Shown here piece after piece: positions 25,266 to 36,549 of a stretch of 64,000 nt of DNA. Origin of the DNA: Dermatophagoides farinae (lineage: Eukaryota > Arthropoda > Arachnida > Sarcoptiformes > Pyroglyphidae); assembly GCF_024713945.1 (NCBI RefSeq), contig NC_134682.1, positions 3,789,001-3,853,000 on the forward strand, in the 5' to 3' direction. The notes beneath the pieces are model-generated. The model did not search any database. It had not been told where the DNA came from and saw nothing but the letters and a program-made list of their open reading frames with translations. Position 1 is the stretch's first letter. Every line of letters begins with the position of its first letter. The position numbers and the translations under genes were made by a program.

Positions 25266-26252
25266 ATGTTACAATGTTTAAAGTTGAAAAAAATCTTCTT
25301 ATTCTCCATTATAATTCTAGCAATTCTTTCGATTGTTTTCTGGATCATTCCTATGTCGAAAAATCAAGAATGTCACTTAAATTATCATCAACAACAACAA
25401 CAACAAAAAATTTACAATCATATTGTTCAAAATCCAATTCGATTAAAATCCTGTAATAATCATACCAGCTTAATAATCATTGTTCATTCTGCATTAGATC
25501 ATTTTAATCATCGACAAACGATAAGAAAATTCTTGCGTACAAATAAAAATTGGTCAATAGTGTTCATATTGGGACAGCCATTAGCAGGTGATAAAACCTT
25601 GGAAAGAAAAATAAAATATGAATCCAATGTTAATGGAGATATTCTTCGTATGGCATTCATTGATACTTATCGTAATCTTACGTTAAAACATTTATCCGGT
25701 CTATTTTGGGTGATTCAAAATTGCCATCATCATGATCGAATAATTTGGCTATTGAAAATGGATGATGATATTTTTATTGATAAAATTTTATTACAAAAAT
25801 ATCTAAAACATTTATCACAATCAGATGAACGAAAAAATCAAATATATTGTTATCGAATGGATAACACTGGTCCATTACGTGATCGAATGTCAAAATGGTA
25901 TGTATCGAATGTTGAATATTCATCCAATCATTATCCATCATATTGTTCTGGATGGACATACATTACAACAATCGATACAATCGAAAAATTATTATGCCCA
26001 TTAAATGATGATGATAATAATGATGATAATCGTCAATTATTTTGGATCGATGACATTTTTATCACTGGAATTCTTCGACAACATACTGGCATCAATTTGG
26101 TTGCTATTAATCATCTGTTCAATTTGAACACACAAACATTATATCGTTGGATCGAAAATCGTGGACAAACTAAATGGTTTTATATGTTTAGCCAGACTAA
26201 CAATGATTGGCATCTGATGCATGATGCTTATCGTCAAAGAAAATTTTTTTAA
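25266..26252 (+). CDS. GT31 beta-1,3-glycosyltransferase-like, type II membrane protein
   Basis: 328 residues, single exon. A short basic tail is followed by one signal-anchor helix (IFLFSIIILAILSIVFWII), then a Gln-rich stem and a Galactosyl_T (GT31) catalytic domain, as in Golgi beta-1,3-galactosyl- and N-acetylglucosaminyltransferases. Seen in order: RQTIRKFLR (normally RxxIRxTW), WSIVFILGQ, FIDTYRNLTLKHL, the DxD metal site KMDDDIFID, and YPSYCSGWTYI. The late acidic motif, usually EDVyvG, reads IDDIFITG. The frame extends upstream to an ATG at 25200, but the Met at 25266 directly precedes the anchor and fits better. It is divergent from the CUE-like gene and convergent with the proline-rich gene (61 bp between stops). 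Confidence 0.85.
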   Translation: MLQCLKLKKIFLFSIIILAILSIVFWIIPMSKNQECHLNYHQQQQQQKIYNHIVQNPIRLKSCNNHTSLIIIVHSALDHFNHRQTIRKFLRTNKNWSIVFILGQPLAGDKTLERKIKYESNVNGDILRMAFIDTYRNLTLKHLSGLFWVIQNCHHHDRIIWLLKMDDDIFIDKILLQKYLKHLSQSDERKNQIYCYRMDNTGPLRDRMSKWYVSNVEYSSNHYPSYCSGWTYITTIDTIEKLLCPLNDDDNNDDNRQLFWIDDIFITGILRQHTGINLVAINHLFNLNTQTLYRWIENRGQTKWFYMFSQTNNDWHLMHDAYRQRKFF

Positions 26253-26313
26253 TAATAATTATTTAATCATTGCTATAAATAACAAAAAATTATTCCTTCT
26301 TTTTTTATTCAAT

Positions 26314-29210
26314 TCAATGACATTTATGTTTTTTGAGCAATGTTTTTGCATCGAATCGGTTCATGTATGTAGATGGAACAATAACAACATTGTCATCGAA
26401 CAAGAAGCAATCATCTTTTGGTGTTTGTTTGACAAACATTAACAAACCAGAAGCTGTTTCCATTTGTGGACATGTTTCCAAACATTTTTCGTTCAAGACG
26501 AATTCATAATTTTTGTTCAATTGTTGATCATCGTTTGATTTGAGCTCTTTTGTAACGTTAAATTTGAAACTATTTTCTAGTTCATCAAATTTGGTTTCGA
26601 AAACATGGCTGTAGTCGCAGATGCCTTCAAATTCATCATCGATATTATCGAAACATGTTGGACATGAGGTCGGTTTGTTTGAGCAAACATCGCTGACGTT
26701 GTATGATGATGCGTAATAATCCTCGAACAAGTTCGAACCACGGAATAATGGGAATTTTCGAATCAATGATCGTTTGTATGATGATGGCGCTGAATATCCG
26801 ATTGCGACTGGAGCCATAGGTCCATATGTTGGCAAAATGGGAGCCGTAAGGTTGTACGATTCTATTTTTTTAGAATAGACAAGTTTTGGTGCAGGAGCAG
26901 CAGGAACAAAACTAGTAATGGTAGGTGTGTAAGCAGGAAGTTTGGTATAAGATGGTGGTGGTGGCGGAGGTGGGGAATAAGTGGGTTGTGGGGCATAAGA
27001 TGGTGGTGGTGGTGGTTGGACATAAGTTGCTGGTGGTGGTGGCGGTGGCGGTTGGACATAAGTTGCTGGTGGTGGTGGTGGTGGTTGGGCATAAGTTGCT
27101 GCTGGTGGTGGTGGTGGTGGCGGTTGGACATAAGTTGCTGGTGGTGGTGGTGGTGGTTGGGCATAAGTTGCTGCTGGTGGTGGTGGTGGTTGGGCATAAG
27201 TTGCTGCTGGTGGTGGTGGTGGTTGGACATAAGTTGCTGGTGGTGGTGGTGGTGGTGGTTGGACATAAGTTGCTGCTGGTGGTGGTGGTGGTGGTTGGGC
27301 ATAAGTTGCTGCTGGTGGTGGTGGTGGTGGTTGGGCATAAGTTGCTGCTGGTGGTGGTGGTGGTGGTTGGGAATAAGTTGCTGCTGGTGGTGGTGGTGGT
27401 GGGGGTTGGGAATAAGTTGCTGCTGGTGGTGGTGGTGGTGGGGGTTGGGAATAAGTTGCTGCTGGTGGAGAATATGGTCGCATTACATAAGTTGGCCGAC
27501 TTGGTGGTGAATATGATGGCGGTGTTGGTGGTGATGCTGAGGCATAGACTGGGTTTGAGGAAGGTGGGGAATAAGTTGCAGTTGGTCCAGGTGGGATATA
27601 AACTACTGCTGGTACATTATAATTTCTGCTATCAATTGATGCTTCATTGGAATGATCGATTGATCTTCGATATGAAGAAACTTGGGGGTAGGCTGGTGGT
27701 GGGGATGCTGGAGCCGGATACGCTGGTCGAGGCGGTGGCGCGTAAACTCTCTGTGGCGAATGATTAGCATTTTTAGTGATTTCATAATTAATTTTGAGTA
27801 ATTTGGGTGGATTGTATTTGGGTCCTTTAGAGTTAACACGATTATAGCCTTGATCAGGATAGACATCGGGCACTTGACTATACAGCTTATATTTGGCATC
27901 AAAATAACCGGTAGTCAATAATCCTGGAGGTTTTGTATAGATATTGTTATGTGCATATGAAATATCTTTCTGGCTATGTGGATAATCTGCCAAAGCTGCA
28001 ACCGGAGATGGCAAATAATTTGGCTGCGAAAATCATATATGATAGAAATCAAACATCGATAATAGAATGAATAAATTTCCTTGTTTAACACACTCGCGTC
28101 GGGGTGATACTCACTCTGTTGATTAAATTTTTTTTATCATCATCACTATATTCACTACAAATGCAGAATTTGTTTATTTAATTCCAATAATAATGATGCA
28201 GCTGATGATTGCCCCGGCGTAAGTGTGCTAACCCATAAACAACCCGAACGAAGAAAAAAAAATCTACTAAATTGAAATACTTTGAATACTTACCGCATTA
28301 CGTGTAATTGTAGCCTGATTACCGTTGGCAATTAATTGTTGTAGTAATGCAATTGCAGCATCACGAGTTAAATTTGTTGTTCCCGATGGTTGAACTGCTG
28401 GCGGTTGTATCGTGGCATCAAATTTTTGCGGTTGTGTTTGATCTTGAGAATTCAACTGTTGATCTGGGGATAATTGTTGAACGGGCAATGATTGTGATGT
28501 TTCTGGCTGTGTTGTTTGTTGACCACTGACCAATTGTTGAACTTGTTCACCAACATTTTGAACAGTTGATTGAATATTGGCAGCTATTGAACTTAATGGA
28601 TTGGTTGAAACATCGGAATTCGAAGCTCGTACAGCTGAACATTTACTTAGATCATCACAAGGACCCAATGATAACATTGCAACATGATCCAATGTAAGTA
28701 AATTTTTGGTTTCATCAAAATTTTTCTTATCCATTATTAAACAATATTTTTCATTAAAATTTATGGAATCTGGACATTCAAATCGTGCTGCAATTTGAGG
28801 AGTTTGAATTGTTTTCATATTATCTGAACCATGTTTAACATCAAATGATTTCAATGTTAAACATCCATCTTGATTGACAAATTCAACTTCGGATACTATA
28901 AATATGAAAAAAAATGAACAAAAATTAGAAAACTAATCCTCTTCGTTTAAAGTTAACTATACCAATGTTAGCGAAGCAGATCATATTTTTAAATTCATCT
29001 TGTGATTTAACATTATAACATTGTTGTGGTTCAGGTGGACATGATGAAATTGATCGAAAAATACTGAAATCGAATTAAATAAATTAAATAAATACAAATT
29101 GATCAATGTAAAAACAAAAAATAAAAAACTTACTCGCCAAAACCATAAACGGTAGTGGTGGTGGTGGTGGCCAAAACGAATGCAAACAACGAGATAAACA
29201 ACAATCGCAT
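26314..29210 (-). CDS. Secreted proline-rich tandem-repeat protein with Cys-rich ends
   Basis: Exons 29210-29134, 29063-28963, 28895-28294 and 28023-26314 join in frame to 829 residues. Exon 1 encodes a signal peptide (MRLLFISLFAFVLATTT). Exons 2-3 form a Cys-bearing domain (SCPPEPQQCYN, FECPDSINFNEKYCLIM, LGPCDDLSKCSAV) and a Gln/Pro/Thr-rich linker. Exon 4 holds about 13 tandem Pro-run + ATYxQ units, other PPxYSPP-type repeats, and a C-terminal domain with about eight Cys (SCPTCFDNIDDEFEGICDY, CLETCPQ) ending KKHKCH. Tyr-rich Pro repeats suggest an extracellular structural or cross-linked matrix role, such as cuticle or mucous secretion; that is inference. I do not recognise an orthologue. 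Confidence 0.8.
26985..27470 (-). repeat. Coding minisatellite of Pro-run + ATYxQ units
   Basis: About 13 units of 33-42 bp, each a (GGT)n-like block (proline codons on the minus strand) followed by codons for A-T-Y-[SAV]-Q. All length differences are multiples of three. The unit order includes S, A and V variants, which points to repeated local duplication. The same DNA leaves long low-complexity frames open on the other strand. Confidence 0.9.
28084..28233. repeat. Imperfect GC-rich inverted repeat inside an intron
   Basis: Arms at 28084-28108 and 28208-28233, about 100 bp apart, within the 270-bp third intron of the proline-rich gene. By eye the arms share 16 of 22 core positions, and every mismatch is a transition, so most remain G-U pairable in RNA. 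The arms are much richer in GC than their surroundings. Confidence 0.5.
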
Positions 29211-29774
29211 GGCCGAATATTTGAATTAATTAAAGAATGGCCAAAAAAAAGTAAAAATTATATTTAAAAAAAAAAAATACAAACAAGGTATTCGAATTTT
29301 ATTCTTTATATTTATCCCGAATATCCAAACGATAATAATAATCAATAATGCTGAATTGACAATTACACAACCTCTTTTTTTTGGTAATTTTCGTTAACGT
29401 TGACTTTTATATACGATTGGATTATGAATTTGAAATTGTGATAAATTGTTGCTTAGTATCGGCATTTTTTTCTCGTTCATATATATATGCTTATTAAGCA
29501 TTTCAAATGTAAAGAGAGAGGGAGAGAAAAAAATGTTGATCCAATTTTTTTTGTCTTCATTTCAATATTTTTTAGATATAACATTGTAATAATGCTGACC
29601 TAATCATCATCAATGCAAACATTGGCAGCACCGATAATCAAGATTCAAACAAAAAAAAATCTACAAATTTTTTCACAATTAAACCAAAAAAAAAAAATTC
29701 TTTTTATTTTGTACAAATGGAATGGAAAAAAAATGATATTTTACATGTTTCAAATAGGATGAAAAACATAAGTT
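29211..29774. other. Intergenic upstream of the proline-rich gene
   Basis: No gene is seen. There are A/T runs, a TATATATATG word near 29480 and a short (GA)n at about 29514-29527. WBP4 ends at 29775, so the proline-rich gene's promoter lies in this stretch, same strand downstream of WBP4. Confidence 0.45.
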
Positions 29775-30845
29775 TCAATTATCAAGATTGGTTCGATTAC
29801 GAATATTTTGTCGATGTAATGGTCTTTGTTTTCTTTGTTTGAAACCAATGTTTATGGTTTTATCATTTGTTGTTGATTGTTTCAATTTTTTTGTATCCAA
29901 ACTTTCTACAGTTCGTTCTTCAAATTCAAATGCAGGGCGTTTCCCAATGCGTGATTCACGTTCTTCTTCTTGTTTGGTTTGTTCAATATCGGCTACGATT
30001 TGAGCTACATTTTGTCCAGGCAACTGTAGATCGACCATTTTGGATGTATCATATTTATCTACCGTTCTCCATCCACCGTATGGATCAATCCGATATACTC
30101 CTGGTCTGACATCATCATTATTATCATCTTTTGTAGATGGACCAGCCTGTTGTGTAGCCATTTTAAACTGTTCCTGCTCCAAAATGGTTAGAAATCCAGA
30201 TTTCGGTGGATCTTTTCGTGTTTCCATTGTTTCTTTGTTCCAATAATAAGATTCACCATCGGAAGTTTTAGCTTCAAGCCATTTACTTTTCTTTTCAAAT
30301 GATTTGGCTATAGTTTCGAGTGCACGTCGTTTTCCATTCGCCAGCGTTTCCGATTCAACATTATCGAAATCCTCACCAAACCTGTTGGTCGTGATAACTT
30401 TACTTTCTGTGGATGGACGAATAATTTGGGATGCTATCGATTTGGTTGTAGCGAATTCCGATGTTAATGATGAATCACGGGATACATCGTTCGCCTTGAA
30501 CGATTTCAATGCAGCAGCTTCAATTTTGAGCATCTCATTTTGATATTTTTGCCGTTCACGTTCTTGAATGGAACTGTTTTTCTGGATCTATTGGATTAGA
30601 ATGGATTAATAAATTATCGGTGATTCAATATTAAAAAAAAATGACTTACATCATGAACTCTACGACGAACATTTGCCTGGTGACGAAATCCTCTTTCATG
30701 AAAATCTCGACTCTATACAGATTGTAACAATTAAACAATAAAAATTGACATTAGAAAAAAAAATACTCACAGCTTTATTATCGGTGATCCAACATTTACA
30801 AAAATCACAATATTTTTTCGGTAATGATTTCCAATAATCGGCCAT
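29775..30845 (-). CDS. WBP4: WBP4 / FBP21 splicing factor with one degenerate WW domain
   Basis: Exons 30845-30771, 30712-30650 and 30587-29775 give 316 residues (human 376). MADYWKSLPKKYCDFCKCW starts a matrin/U1-type C2H2 zinc finger completed in exon 2 (FHERGFRH). WBP4 is a component of activated spliceosomes. Further matches are AAALKSFK, the C-terminal DPYGGWRTVD and MVDLQLPG. Human WBP4 has two tandem WW domains; here one WW-like segment is visible (SKWLEAKTSDGESYYW), and its second signature Trp appears replaced by Lys (TRKDPP). The protein shares a 237-bp divergent promoter with CHMP6. Confidence 0.92.
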
Positions 30846-31082
30846 GATTAATATGATGATAATGAATTTATCAGCTGTTTGACCAGAATATATAATTATT
30901 TTGTTGTTATGATTTTTTACCATTTCAATCTAAACAACAAAAAGAACGGCTATTTAAACCTGATTAGAGTGATTGAAATTTCATTGAATTTTGCAATTTT
31001 GTGGGCGGTCAATGAAATTTTTCAATTTTTTTTTTTGATAAATTTTTTCTTCTATAAAACAAAAATAAATTTTCTAATAATT

Positions 31083-31999
31083 ATGGGAAATTTATTCGGT
31101 CGAAGTAAATCACGAGCGGCCAAAGAATCAAAAGTTTCATCCACTGATCGTGCCATTCTGGTAAGTTTGACAATTTACCAAACATTGAAATTAATATGAT
31201 ATGATATGATATTTCGAATAGCAAATTAAACAACAACGTGATAAAGTGAAAAAATATCAAAAACGATTAACAGCTCAGATTAATAATGAAGTGGAACTTA
31301 TTCGAAAATTGGTTCAACAAGGCCAGAAACAGTAAGTCTAAATTTTACATCGCACAGTGATTCCATGGTAACAAAAAAAAATTGATAAAAATCCAATCCA
31401 GAAAAGCATTGTTGTTGTTGAAGAAGAAAAAATATACGGAAAAAGTGCTGGAAAAAACGGACAATGAATTGATGACCATTGAAAATTTGATCATGGACAT
31501 TGAATATAAAAATGTCGAACAAAATGTTCTGAAAGGTATTGAAGTCGGTAATGAAGCATTGAAAAAATTGAACGCCGTATTCAGTATCGAAAAGATTGAA
31601 GCATTGCTCGAAGAGACAGAAGAAGGAATTGAAAAACAACAGGTAAATCATTTTGAATGATCATAAATGATCAAATAATTTATATTTTAAATATTTCATT
31701 TAAAGGAAATAAACGAACTTATAACCGGTATTAAAGTTGAAAATGAATTACCCGATGATGATGAAGAATTGAATGAAGAATTGGAAAATATTCTTGGCCA
31801 ACGAGAAAATCCAATTGAATTGCCTGAAGTTCCTGGTGAAGATTTACCTGAAATTGGTAAGTGTTACAGACTGATATACAAAAATCAGTCAACAAAACTT
31901 TTCAATTCATTTTCATTTCATTTAAACACAGAAAAACCAGAAAAAATCAAAGCAGCTGCTAATGAAAAACGGGAACGTTTATTGGTTGAAGCTCAATAG
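31083..31999 (+). CDS. CHMP6: CHMP6 / Vps20 ESCRT-III subunit
   Basis: Five exons, 31083-31160, 31222-31331, 31402-31642, 31706-31856 and 31932-31999, give 215 residues (human 201). The start MGNLFGRSKS is the N-myristoylation signal typical of CHMP6. The basic helix QIKQQRDKVKKYQKRL and KALLLLKKKKYTEKVL, then the acidic second half with ENILGQRENPIELPEVP, follow the Snf7-fold plan with a C-terminal MIM2-type motif that binds the Vps4 MIT domain. Vps20 links ESCRT-II to Snf7 filament growth on endosomes. Introns are 61-75 bp. Divergent from WBP4. Confidence 0.96.
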
Positions 32000-32568
32000 C
32001 AATGGAAAATGAATGTTTAAATTCTTTTTTTTTAAAGCCAACCATTTGTTTTATATGATGATACTGAATTATAAAGTTTCAGAGATTTTTTTTTCATATA
32101 CTATGATTATAATCGAATTCGCTATACAACACCAATACAATAATCGAAAAATTCCATTAAATGAGAGATAAATTTTACATAAATCTTTTTTCGATTTTTA
32201 CCCAAGAATATTTTGATTTCAATTCTGCATACTACTGAAATGACATCTGGTAGAAGTTGAAATAAATTTTAATGTGAAAGAGAGAGAGGGGAAAAAATAG
32301 AATTTATTATGATTTGAAATGATATTATCATTGTTTGTTATGTTTAATTTATATATTTTGTGCGGGTCAGGAAAAAAAATAAAGTTAAAAAAATAAAAGT
32401 CTAAACAGAATCAATGATGGCCACAAATGATGGGGAGACAGAAAAAAAAACAGAGAAAGGGTATGTGTGTATGGGAAAATTGTCAAAATAATAATCAAAG
32501 TTAGAAGAGAATCGACAAATGGAATGATCAATTATATTATGATGATAATGATGAATAAATGAAAGATT

Positions 32569-32603
<35 letters not shown>

Positions 32604-32908
32604 TTCACAAAGTGATAAATCTTCATTTCCGTTAATTTCAATAATAAAACGCACACGAATGATTGCCATTCAAACACGAGCAAAAGTGAACTTTAAACCA
32701 TGATTCGTATGTGATGTCTAAAGACTAGTTGATTGAGTTGATATATAGATGTTGATGATGACGATGATATAGTTTGAGTATATTTAGATAGAATATATCA
32801 AAAAAAAAAAAAAAGAAAATAAAAGTAGTGAGTAGTAAATGTGTATACACAACATGATGTGATAAGGAATGCATATAGAAGAAGAGGATCGGATTCAGAT
32901 CGATTGAT
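32000..32908. other. Intergenic between CHMP6 and the Na,K-ATPase beta gene (convergent)
   Basis: Holds the two 3' UTRs and no gene I can support. Simple repeats: (GT)n about 32570-32599, poly(A) about 32801-32814, GAT-rich words near 32750. An ACCAGATGTC-type word (minus strand, near 32241-32252) resembles a CTCF core. Confidence 0.45.
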
Positions 32909-34222
32909 CTATTCAATATAAATGTTGAATGGTAAATAAGGTACTGGTTCCTGAGTATAGTAATCATAATCAACAGCTGTTGTGATCATATTCGTAACCG
33001 TGGCTGTTGTTTGATTCAACAATGTCGATGGTGGTGGCGTTGGTGGCTGTAATGATGATGATGGTTGAAGATTTGATGCCAATAAACGACAAGTAAGACC
33101 AATTCCGACGTTTTGTGTGGGTGAAGGCAGCCGTAAGGCTACAAATGGTGCCATATAGTTAATCTGTTTTTTGTACGGGAAAAATACAGATGAAAATCCT
33201 TGATATGGAGTAAATTCCATGGGTCCAATATTTTCAGCATCGAATTGTGTGTTGGCTAAAAGTGAAAAGAAAAAAAAATGAATTTAAATTAAAAGAAAAT
33301 TGAACAATTTTGAATGTACACATGCTGACATACTAGTACATTCCAATTCGACAACACCGGTAGTGTCTGATGTATCATTTGAGCCAGCATTTGGCATCCA
33401 ATCGGTAATATTATTGAATACGATAAATATGCATGGGCTACCCGACATGTAGCCATAATCAGGTTTCAAACATTCACTGGCAATGGTATTCAAATCAAAT
33501 AAACAGACCGTATCGTCTGGTATCGATGATCGATCATTAACAGCACAAAGTGATGCATTTATAGGTCGTCGATATGGTGCAAGAAATTCATCAATCTCTT
33601 TAACCATTTCCATCCATGATCGGATGCCAGATTCTTTTTTTAGGTCACCATGACGATAGTAGACAAGGTTCGTAGGACCACGAGGTCGGGGAACAATTCG
33701 CAAAAAACGGTGAGTTTTATCGTCGTTCTATAGCAAAGAATAAATCAAGGATAAAAGTTCAAACCCTTAAAACATTAAACTTACATTAGCATTAAGAATC
33801 AACAATGTAATGATGACCGCAATAGCCAACAATAATAGAACACAACCAACAATACCAATGATGACACGAATTTTTTGATCTTGAAGTATTTCTTCAACAT
33901 TTCCAAGATTTATAACGGTTCGTTTTGTATTCTGATTGGCTGCTTCGTTATCTTTTTCCAATGATGATAATTTTTCCTCTAGACCAGTCTGTTCTTTGCC
34001 GACATTATTTTCACCACCATTATTATCATCATTATGTTTCGTCAATGGTGTTGTTTCATCAGTTTTTGTTGATGATGAATTCATCTTTGAAAATTACAAA
34101 CCGAATGATGATAATAATTTATTTTAATTAAATTTATTTTGTTTTGCAATCAAAAAAACACTTACATCTTTGAGCGGATATGATTCATTTTTCTTGCCAT
34201 TTTCTGTTTGTGATGATGCCAT
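32909..34222 (-). CDS. Na+/K+-ATPase beta subunit (nervana-like)
   Basis: Exons 34222-34166, 34084-33785, 33727-33334 and 33255-32909 join in frame to 365 residues. Type II protein: acidic/polar cytosolic part of about 90 residues, one membrane helix (VIIGIVGCVLLLLAIAVII), then a glycosylated ectodomain. RIVPRPRGPTNLVYY and GSPCIFIVFNNI match the beta family, as does the late SVFFPYKKQINYMAPFVAL. Six ectodomain cysteines (ASLC, TVCL, ASEC, SPCI, LEC, LTC) fit the three conserved disulfides. The beta subunit is needed for folding and surface delivery of the alpha pump. The roughly 50-residue Pro/Thr/Tyr-rich C-terminal tail is an addition to the usual end. Confidence 0.88.
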
Positions 34223-36549
34223 CTTGTCTACTTTTATTGGTTGCTGCTGCTGTTGATGTTTCTGTTGACAAAGAAGATGAATGAAAATTTTAATATTTTT
34301 AACATACAAAACTATATTCAATGTCGAATTCAATCAAATCTATTTGTTCATTCAACAACAAATGGAAAAAAAACTGGATCACACACACACACAAAGCCAG
34401 AAAGAAAAAAATTGGTCGATCATTAAGATCAATTTCCGTGCCACGACAATACACAATATAAGAACATTTTTTTTTAAAGAAAATCATATCCGGCCTATAT
34501 ATCTGAATTGGCAATGAGATATAATGATGATGATGATGATGATCACTTACAATAGATATACACCATATATAAAAAACAAAATGATAAATTTGTAGGCAAA
34601 GAAAAAAAAATGCATCCAATCTAATGCACCTCTCCTCAGGGTATAATTTGTTTTCAAGTCAAAAAAAAATACCTATTTCAATGTATAAATTGATACAGTA
34701 AGTTGTAGATATGAAATTGGAAATAGAAATGATTATCAATATTATTCACTATAGAATCATACGATTCATTTATTCACACATGATGATGATGGTGATGATA
34801 TGAAGAAAGAAGTCAAACAAAAAAAAATTGTGAACAATTGGGCCAGAAAAAAAAATTCGATCGATATAGAGAAAGAGATTATCTCGATATCGTAATCTAA
34901 GTACACTTGTATAAAATGTGCATAATAATAACAATAATAATCATTATCAGAATCAGAATCAAAACAAGGTCACAATGTTGATTCTATCAAATGAACACAC
35001 GCATATATACACACACACATGCACGTAACACACAACACAATGACAATTTAATGACGAAATTTTTTTCATGGATCGATCCACTAAGAATCAGTAACATACA
35101 AAAACAAAACAAAAATAGAAGCCAATCATGATGATGATCACAAAATCACACACACACACACACACACAAAAAAAGAAATAAAGATAAAGATAAAAATAAA
35201 ACCACAATTGGTGGACCGTTACCTTTTCACTTTATTCCGGTTTATTTTAGGACAAGAAATATATCCTCCTCACAAATGAATGAATTCAAATACGATCGAT
35301 TTTTATTGTTATTTTTTATTATTTATTATTTTAGGGGTGAACACAACTGAACTCTGACCGAAATGTATGGAGAAAAAAAAACAAACGAATAACAAAAAAA
35401 AAAAACGAAACGAAAAAAAAAATTCGATGAAAACTCTAACAAAAAAGGGCGGTGGCATATCAGTGGTAGTAGCAATGGTTATAATGGACAACAATAGTAA
35501 ATAATGATCCATGATGATCATCTTGATATACTACCACCACTACAACATTGATATTGATGATATGAAAAAGGGGAGGCTGTTCAATCTGTGGCTTCTGAAA
35601 TAATGAGAGAAAAAAGATTGTTAATCGGTGGTGACTCACTCACAAACACAAATTCGAATTTTATATGCGCGGCTTGTCATTTGTGTGTTTTTTTTTTTTT
35701 TTTTTTAGAAAAAAGGTATCCGATCCAAATGATATCCGATGATTTCGTACTTTTTTTTATCGTTTTCTCACTCAAAATATACATTGTGTGACATAATCAA
35801 CGTGTCATTTTTTTTTTTGCTGAAAAATTCATCCATCAGTCGGATCTAACATTCATTGGGAGAAAATGACAATAGATCCATTGAACAATTGAAAATATGA
35901 GTGTGATTAAAGGATTCGGATTTAATATTACACACACACACATCTGTTCGGCTAAAAATAAAACATCCTGACCGTTTATTTTTCTGTTTCAAATGATGGA
36001 TTTTCATACATTCCGAGAACTCTTGAATTTTTTTTTTTTGTTTTCGCATTGAAAACCCACTTTATAAACAATGATGATGGAACATGTGTTTTGAATACCA
36101 TGCCATGCATATTGATTTATCGAATTCTATCATATGTGTACCAGCCAATGCCACACCAGGAACACAAACACGCAAACTGATTTTCATATTATATAGAATA
36201 TCATATGGATTCTTACATTATTGGATCGTTTTTTTTCTAATGGATGGATGAGTGTTGACCTCATATTGTTGGGTAGAAGTGGCAATTTGGGTATATTTAC
36301 CAATGAAATGAAAATTTTGATTTTTTTTTTCTTATCAAAATCAAAATCTGTGATAATCACTAAGAATTATTATATTGTAATGAATTAGCTTAGATAATTT
36401 GTGTGTGTGTGTGTGGGTGTGGGTGTATGGAGTTACCATGGACAATTATCATCATCATTGCATTTCGGATTTTTTTTTCACAATAATCCGTTTGTTTGTT
36501 TTTTTTTGTTTCATTTGAATAACTAGAATCGAATCGAATCGATTTCATT
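34223..36549. other. 2.3-kb intergenic, divergent Na,K-ATPase beta (-) and FucT (+)
   Basis: No supported gene. Contents: (CA)n near 34380-34395 and 35149-35168, (GAT)n near 34525-34540, homopolymers including a T run at about 35689-35706, and (GT)n near 36400-36415. Both flanking genes are transcribed away, so this should hold two promoters and possibly untranslated exons. Confidence 0.5.

Noticed and set aside
26862-27767. Three long open frames (158, 174 and 280 codons) in other frames of the proline-repeat region
   Set aside because: They read as His/Gln, Trp/Gly and Val/Gly monotone repeats. They are by-products of a tandem repeat whose unit is a multiple of three, with no start context or conserved content.
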